From NCBI GenBank assembly GCA_964472295.1, contig CAYYJQ010000039.1, positions 1-16,671 of the forward strand: a stretch of DNA of 16,671 nucleotides, written 5' to 3'. Source of the stretch: JAJRZX01 sp964472295 (lineage in GTDB: Bacteria; Desulfobacterota; GWC2-55-46; JADFVP01). Both the position numbers and the translations under genes were made by a program. A model generated the notes under the pieces. It saw nothing but the letters and a program-made list of their open reading frames with translations, did no database searches and had not been told where the DNA came from. Shown piece after piece: positions 13,914 through 16,671 of the stretch. Position 1 is the first letter of the stretch. Every line of letters starts with the position of its first letter.

Positions 13914-14714
13914 CTACCTTATCATTATAAAACTCATTTGCCTGCCCGTTCTGCCGTCTCTTCTGTAAGAGAAAAACTTTTTTTCATCACAGGCCGTGCA
14001 GGGCCCGGGCCCGTTGATATTACCGGGCAGGATTCCCATGCCGAGGAGGACATCCAAGACAGCACAGCCAAGGTCGAGGTGGAGCGCCCCGTCATTGCGA
14101 TTAAAAAAAATCTCACCACCCATTCCCCTATCCCTGAACCTGGCCACAAGGTCTTCAGATACCTCGTAACAGCATGGGCCTATATGGGGGCCAATTGCCG
14201 CTACGCAGTCGCCGGCGCGCGCACCAAAGTCCTCTGTCATCACACTAAAGGCCTCTTCAATGACGCCGGCCACAAGGCCGCGCCACCCGGCATGGACCGC
14301 GGCGATGGCCCCTCCCGAGGGGTCGCACATCAGAACTGGCACGCAGTCCGCCGTAAGGACGCCTATGGCAATGCCCGGCGCGGCGGTAACTATGGCGTCG
14401 GCCTCAGGCCTTACGCTGGACATGTCGGGCGCGGTCTTCAGGACCACGACCTCCTTGCCATGGACCTGTCGCACAGTGAAGACGCTGTTATCAAGGCCAA
14501 AGGCGACGGCAATCCGCTCCATGTTGGCCCTTATGTTCAAAGGCCCGTCTCCCGGGCCATGGCCGAGGTTCAAGGTATTAAAGGGCGCGGGGCTAACCCC
14601 GCCCTCTCTTGTCATGAAGGCGTGCTCAATGACGGGAAGGCGCGAAAGCGCAGGGGCCCTTAAAAACAGGAGGCCGTCTTTCTCGTTTTTCTCAAGGGGC
14701 TGGCAATGCTTCAT
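13914..14714 (-). CDS. pgeF: PgeF/YfiH laccase-domain protein (multicopper polyphenol oxidase fold)
   Basis: Members of this family act on purine nucleosides and were linked in E. coli to editing of wrongly built peptidoglycan precursors. In this 266-residue protein the metal-site residues are visible: His85 in QVHG, Cys124 in TADCVPVL and His141 in VHAGWRG. IGPHIGPCCYEV and the C-terminal FFSYRRDGRTGRQ are further family marks. The ATG at 14712-14714 lies inside the end of rluD (23-base overlap), with GGGAAG just upstream and AGGAGG 15 bases upstream; a TTG at 14738 is the alternative. The rluD-pgeF pairing is also found in E. coli. Translational coupling is likely. Confidence 0.95.
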   Translation of the reverse strand: MKHCQPLEKNEKDGLLFLRAPALSRLPVIEHAFMTREGGVSPAPFNTLNLGHGPGDGPLNIRANMERIAVAFGLDNSVFTVRQVHGKEVVVLKTAPDMSSVRPEADAIVTAAPGIAIGVLTADCVPVLMCDPSGGAIAAVHAGWRGLVAGVIEEAFSVMTEDFGARAGDCVAAIGPHIGPCCYEVSEDLVARFRDRGMGGEIFFNRNDGALHLDLGCAVLDVLLGMGILPGNINGPGPCTACDEKKFFSYRRDGRTGRQMSFIMIR

Positions 14715-15786
14715 CTTCTTCCCGAAAGACCTCCTCAAGGGCGGTTATAATCTCGCCCATGTCAGCAGGCGGAGACGCGCTAAACTCCATGAATCGCCCC
14801 GTCGCGGGGTGCGTAAGGCCAAGATACCTTGCGTGCAGGCACTGACGCGGGGCCTTCTTCAATAGAGACCTTACGCCCGGCGGAAGGTTCACCGGCGCGT
14901 CCCTACTGCCGTTCCAGCCATAGAGTTCATCGCCCACCACGGGACGCCCTATGGAGGCAAGGTGTACCCTTATCTGGTGCGTCCGGCCTGTCTCGGGCAT
15001 GAGCTCAAGGAGTGTGATGGCCCCGTAGCGCCTGAGGACGCGAAACCTTGTCACAGCCTTTCTCTTTTTTCTCGCCCTTGTGGAGATCTTCTTCCTGTCC
15101 GAGGGGCTCCGGCCAAGGGGTTTTTCAATGACGCCCTCGTCGGCCTTCATGGGGCCGCGCACAAGGGCCATGTATCTTCTCTTCGTGGTATGGGCGCTGA
15201 ACTGCTCAGTGAGGGCCGCGTGGCTCCTATTGTTCTTCGCCACAACCATCACACCCGATGTGTCCATGTCCAGGCGGTGCACTATGCCGGGACGGTCAGG
15301 ACCGCCAAGGGAGGAAAGATTGGGGGTATGATTTAAAAGCGCGTTCACAAGGGTGCCGCTTCTTCTTCCTGCCCCGGGGTGGACCACAAGGCCGGCGGGT
15401 TTGTTTATTACGATTATATCGTCGTCCTCGAAGAGAATATCAAGGGGTATGGCCTCGGCCCGGAGCGTCGCGACCTCTCCGGCAGGAAGGGTCACGTCCA
15501 GGACATCCCCCCTCCGTACCCTGTACGAAGGCTTCACGCGCCTGCCGTTCACGAGCACAAGGCCGCCTGTTATGGCCTTCTGCATTGCCGAACGCGTGGA
15601 CTCGGGAAAAGAGGAAGACAGAAAGGCGTCAAGCCTTGGGCCCTCGGCAAGGCACGAAAGGGCCACCCTCTTGGCATGGGACAACCCAGCCCCATGCTCA
15701 TCATGGAGGCGGCCCTTATTCAGATTGACCTTGACGGGGTTCATGGCGGCTTTGTTGTTGTAGGTGAGAATAGACCCTGAGGGCAT
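14692..15786 (-). CDS. rluD: RluD-type 23S rRNA pseudouridine synthase (RluA family)
   Basis: RluA-family enzymes turn uridines of rRNA or tRNA into pseudouridine; RluD acts on helix 69 of 23S rRNA. Numbered from the ATG at 15786, the S4 RNA-binding domain is about 50-115 (RLDAFLSSSFPE onward). The catalytic domain follows with INKPAGLVVHPG (127-138) and the active-site HRLDMDTSG (170-178), catalytic Asp173, then the family GRTHQIRVHLA. At up to 364 residues it is longer than E. coli RluD because of about 45 extra N-terminal residues. ATG at 15744 is an alternative start. Neither start has a good ribosome binding site. It overlaps pgeF and follows the GntR gene by 51 bases. Target specificity (RluD versus RluC/RluA) is inferred from the S4 domain and neighbour. 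Confidence 0.92.
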   Translation of the reverse strand: MPSGSILTYNNKAAMNPVKVNLNKGRLHDEHGAGLSHAKRVALSCLAEGPRLDAFLSSSFPESTRSAMQKAITGGLVLVNGRRVKPSYRVRRGDVLDVTLPAGEVATLRAEAIPLDILFEDDDIIVINKPAGLVVHPGAGRRSGTLVNALLNHTPNLSSLGGPDRPGIVHRLDMDTSGVMVVAKNNRSHAALTEQFSAHTTKRRYMALVRGPMKADEGVIEKPLGRSPSDRKKISTRARKKRKAVTRFRVLRRYGAITLLELMPETGRTHQIRVHLASIGRPVVGDELYGWNGSRDAPVNLPPGVRSLLKKAPRQCLHARYLGLTHPATGRFMEFSASPPADMGEIITALEEVFREEDEALPAP

Positions 15787-15837
15787 GAGAATACAGAGTA
15801 AGAAATCGGCCCCAATGGACGATAACGCACTCCGCCC

Positions 15838-16530
15838 TCACGACGAGGGGAGTTTATCGCGAAGAATCTCGTCAACAAGGACGTCCCTGCCCTTCTCGGC
15901 GTTGGCCCGCACAAGGGTCTCGACAAGCCCGGCGTCGGAATTCTTGAAGGCCTTTATAATCTCCCCGTGCTGGCGCACAGAGTCCTTCATCCTCCCGGGA
16001 AGGCTCAGGGCCGTGACCCTGAAGCGCTCGAACTGCTGAACAAGGCTGTGCACAAGGGCAAGGAGTTTCTCGTTTCCGCAGGCCCCGAGGAATGTATCGT
16101 GAAAGGCGTTATCGAGTTTGAAAAAGCCCTTTACATCGCCCTTCTCGGCGCACCTCTCCATGGCCGCGTTCAAGCCCTCAAGACGCTTTATCTCCCGCGA
16201 AGTAAAGCGCGGACAGGCCGTCCTTGCCGCATAACCCTCAAGAAGGCTCTTTATGGCGTAAAACTCCCGAACGTCCTTATCGGTTATGGGGCTTACGACA
16301 GCGCCCTTTCTCGGTATAAGGGAGATGAAACCCTCGGACTCGAGCTGACGGAAGGCCTCGCGGATAGGGGTGCGGCTTATGCCGAAGTTCTCGGCAATCT
16401 CCTGCTCAGGCACACGCTCGCCGGGCTTGAGCCTGCCGCTTATAACAGCGTCCTTTATAAACTCAACTATCCGCTCCCTCAGGGTGAGGGGCTTTTCCAC
16501 GGGATAATCAAGCACTCTTGTCTTTTCCAT
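15838..16530 (-). CDS. GntR-family transcriptional regulator, FCD (FadR/VanR-like) subfamily
   Basis: This 230-residue regulator has an N-terminal winged helix (about 14-80; RERIVEFI, GERVPEQEIAENFGISRTPIREAFRQLESEGF) and an all-helical FCD ligand domain (about 86-222). The FCD metal site normally uses Asp-x3-His, a second His and a third His. Here Asp140, His144 and His188 are present, but the last position is Asn210 (RANAEKG where RAHxxxG is usual). The ATG at 16528-16530 is chosen because the frame upstream is only translated repeat DNA. G8 lies 13 bases upstream in place of a standard ribosome binding site. FCD regulators often sense organic acids; the ligand and targets here are unknown and the nearby core genes give no clue. 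Confidence 0.92.
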   Translation of the reverse strand: MEKTRVLDYPVEKPLTLRERIVEFIKDAVISGRLKPGERVPEQEIAENFGISRTPIREAFRQLESEGFISLIPRKGAVVSPITDKDVREFYAIKSLLEGYAARTACPRFTSREIKRLEGLNAAMERCAEKGDVKGFFKLDNAFHDTFLGACGNEKLLALVHSLVQQFERFRVTALSLPGRMKDSVRQHGEIIKAFKNSDAGLVETLVRANAEKGRDVLVDEILRDKLPSS

Positions 16531-16549
16531 CGAATTAAGCCAACCCCCC

Positions 16550-16663
16550 CCGCTTTCTTTTGGAAAAAAGAAAGCGGGGCAAAGAAAACCAATAGGGAAC
16601 GGGTCTATTACCCCTACAAAACCCCCGTGCCCACGCCGCAAAGTAATAAAGAGACAAAGAAAA
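16550..16663 (-). repeat. Hairpin element, copy 3, inverted, upstream of the GntR gene
   Basis: Read on the minus strand, the 50-base core (16599-16550) differs from copy 2 at one position. The hairpin is longer, 14 base pairs: 16548-16561 with 16566-16579 around a four-base loop. The outer flank TTTCTTTGTC recurs at 16662-16653, 53 bases from the core against 58 in copy 1, while the part in between has diverged. It occupies nearly all of the visible upstream region of the GntR gene, so any promoter for that gene lies inside it or beyond the window. Confidence 0.8.
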
Positions 16664-16671
16664 CCCCCCAC

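Noticed and set aside
16531..16671. N-terminal extension of the GntR regulator through the window edge
   Set aside because: The added residues are a translation of the dispersed repeat; the ATG at 16530 fits the family start.

Overview
This 16.7 kb window is chromosomal core DNA from a Gram-negative-type bacterium. All thirteen confident genes lie on the minus strand, so transcription runs from high to low coordinates. The order ftsH-folP-cdaA-cdaR-glmM and the pairing of coaE with rho recall Geobacter-like deltaproteobacteria (Desulfobacterota) and Nitrospirota. This placement is an inference from gene order and protein style; no rRNA or other marker is present to settle it. I see no phage, integrase, transposase, CRISPR array or tRNA.

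Layout in the direction of transcription. (1) 16671-15838: a GntR/FCD regulator preceded by a copy of a dispersed hairpin repeat. (2) 15786-13225: rluD-type pseudouridine synthase, pgeF (overlapping rluD) and coaE. (3) 13270-12750: a gene-poor stretch with two tandem copies of the same repeat, the first of which supplies the 3' end of coaE, followed by a consensus-like promoter for rho buried in a long inverted repeat. (4) rho at 12749-11499. (5) 11498-11120: a second gene-free stretch with a good sigma70 promoter and a dyad just downstream of its predicted start. It feeds an unrecognised secreted or membrane-anchored protein (11119-9968) and a GT-C-type membrane glycosyltransferase (9960-8509). 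(6) era, der and a YihY/BrkB-family membrane protein (8466-5321), tightly spaced. (7) An AT-rich 215 bp gap with an inverted repeat, then ftsH (5105-3168). (8) A 332 bp spacer whose RNA-like strand carries 14 G-runs in 120 bases. (9) folP, cdaA, cdaR and the start of glmM, cut by the window edge.

How the genes work together: cdaA, cdaR and glmM form the c-di-AMP synthesis and control module known from Firmicutes, where GlmM also feeds peptidoglycan synthesis. FtsH is membrane protein quality control and FolP is folate synthesis. Era, Der and RluD act on ribosome assembly or rRNA. Rho ends transcription, CoaE completes coenzyme A and PgeF removes miscoupled or modified nucleosides and peptidoglycan precursors. 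The glycosyltransferase and its partner are the only clearly accessory pair.

The genes are mostly ordinary. The unusual content is between them: a dispersed 117 bp hairpin repeat that forms a gene end, a dyad-covered rho promoter, a G-quadruplex-prone tract directly after ftsH, and dyads upstream of ftsH and of the glycosyltransferase pair. All alignments and motif matches were made by eye.
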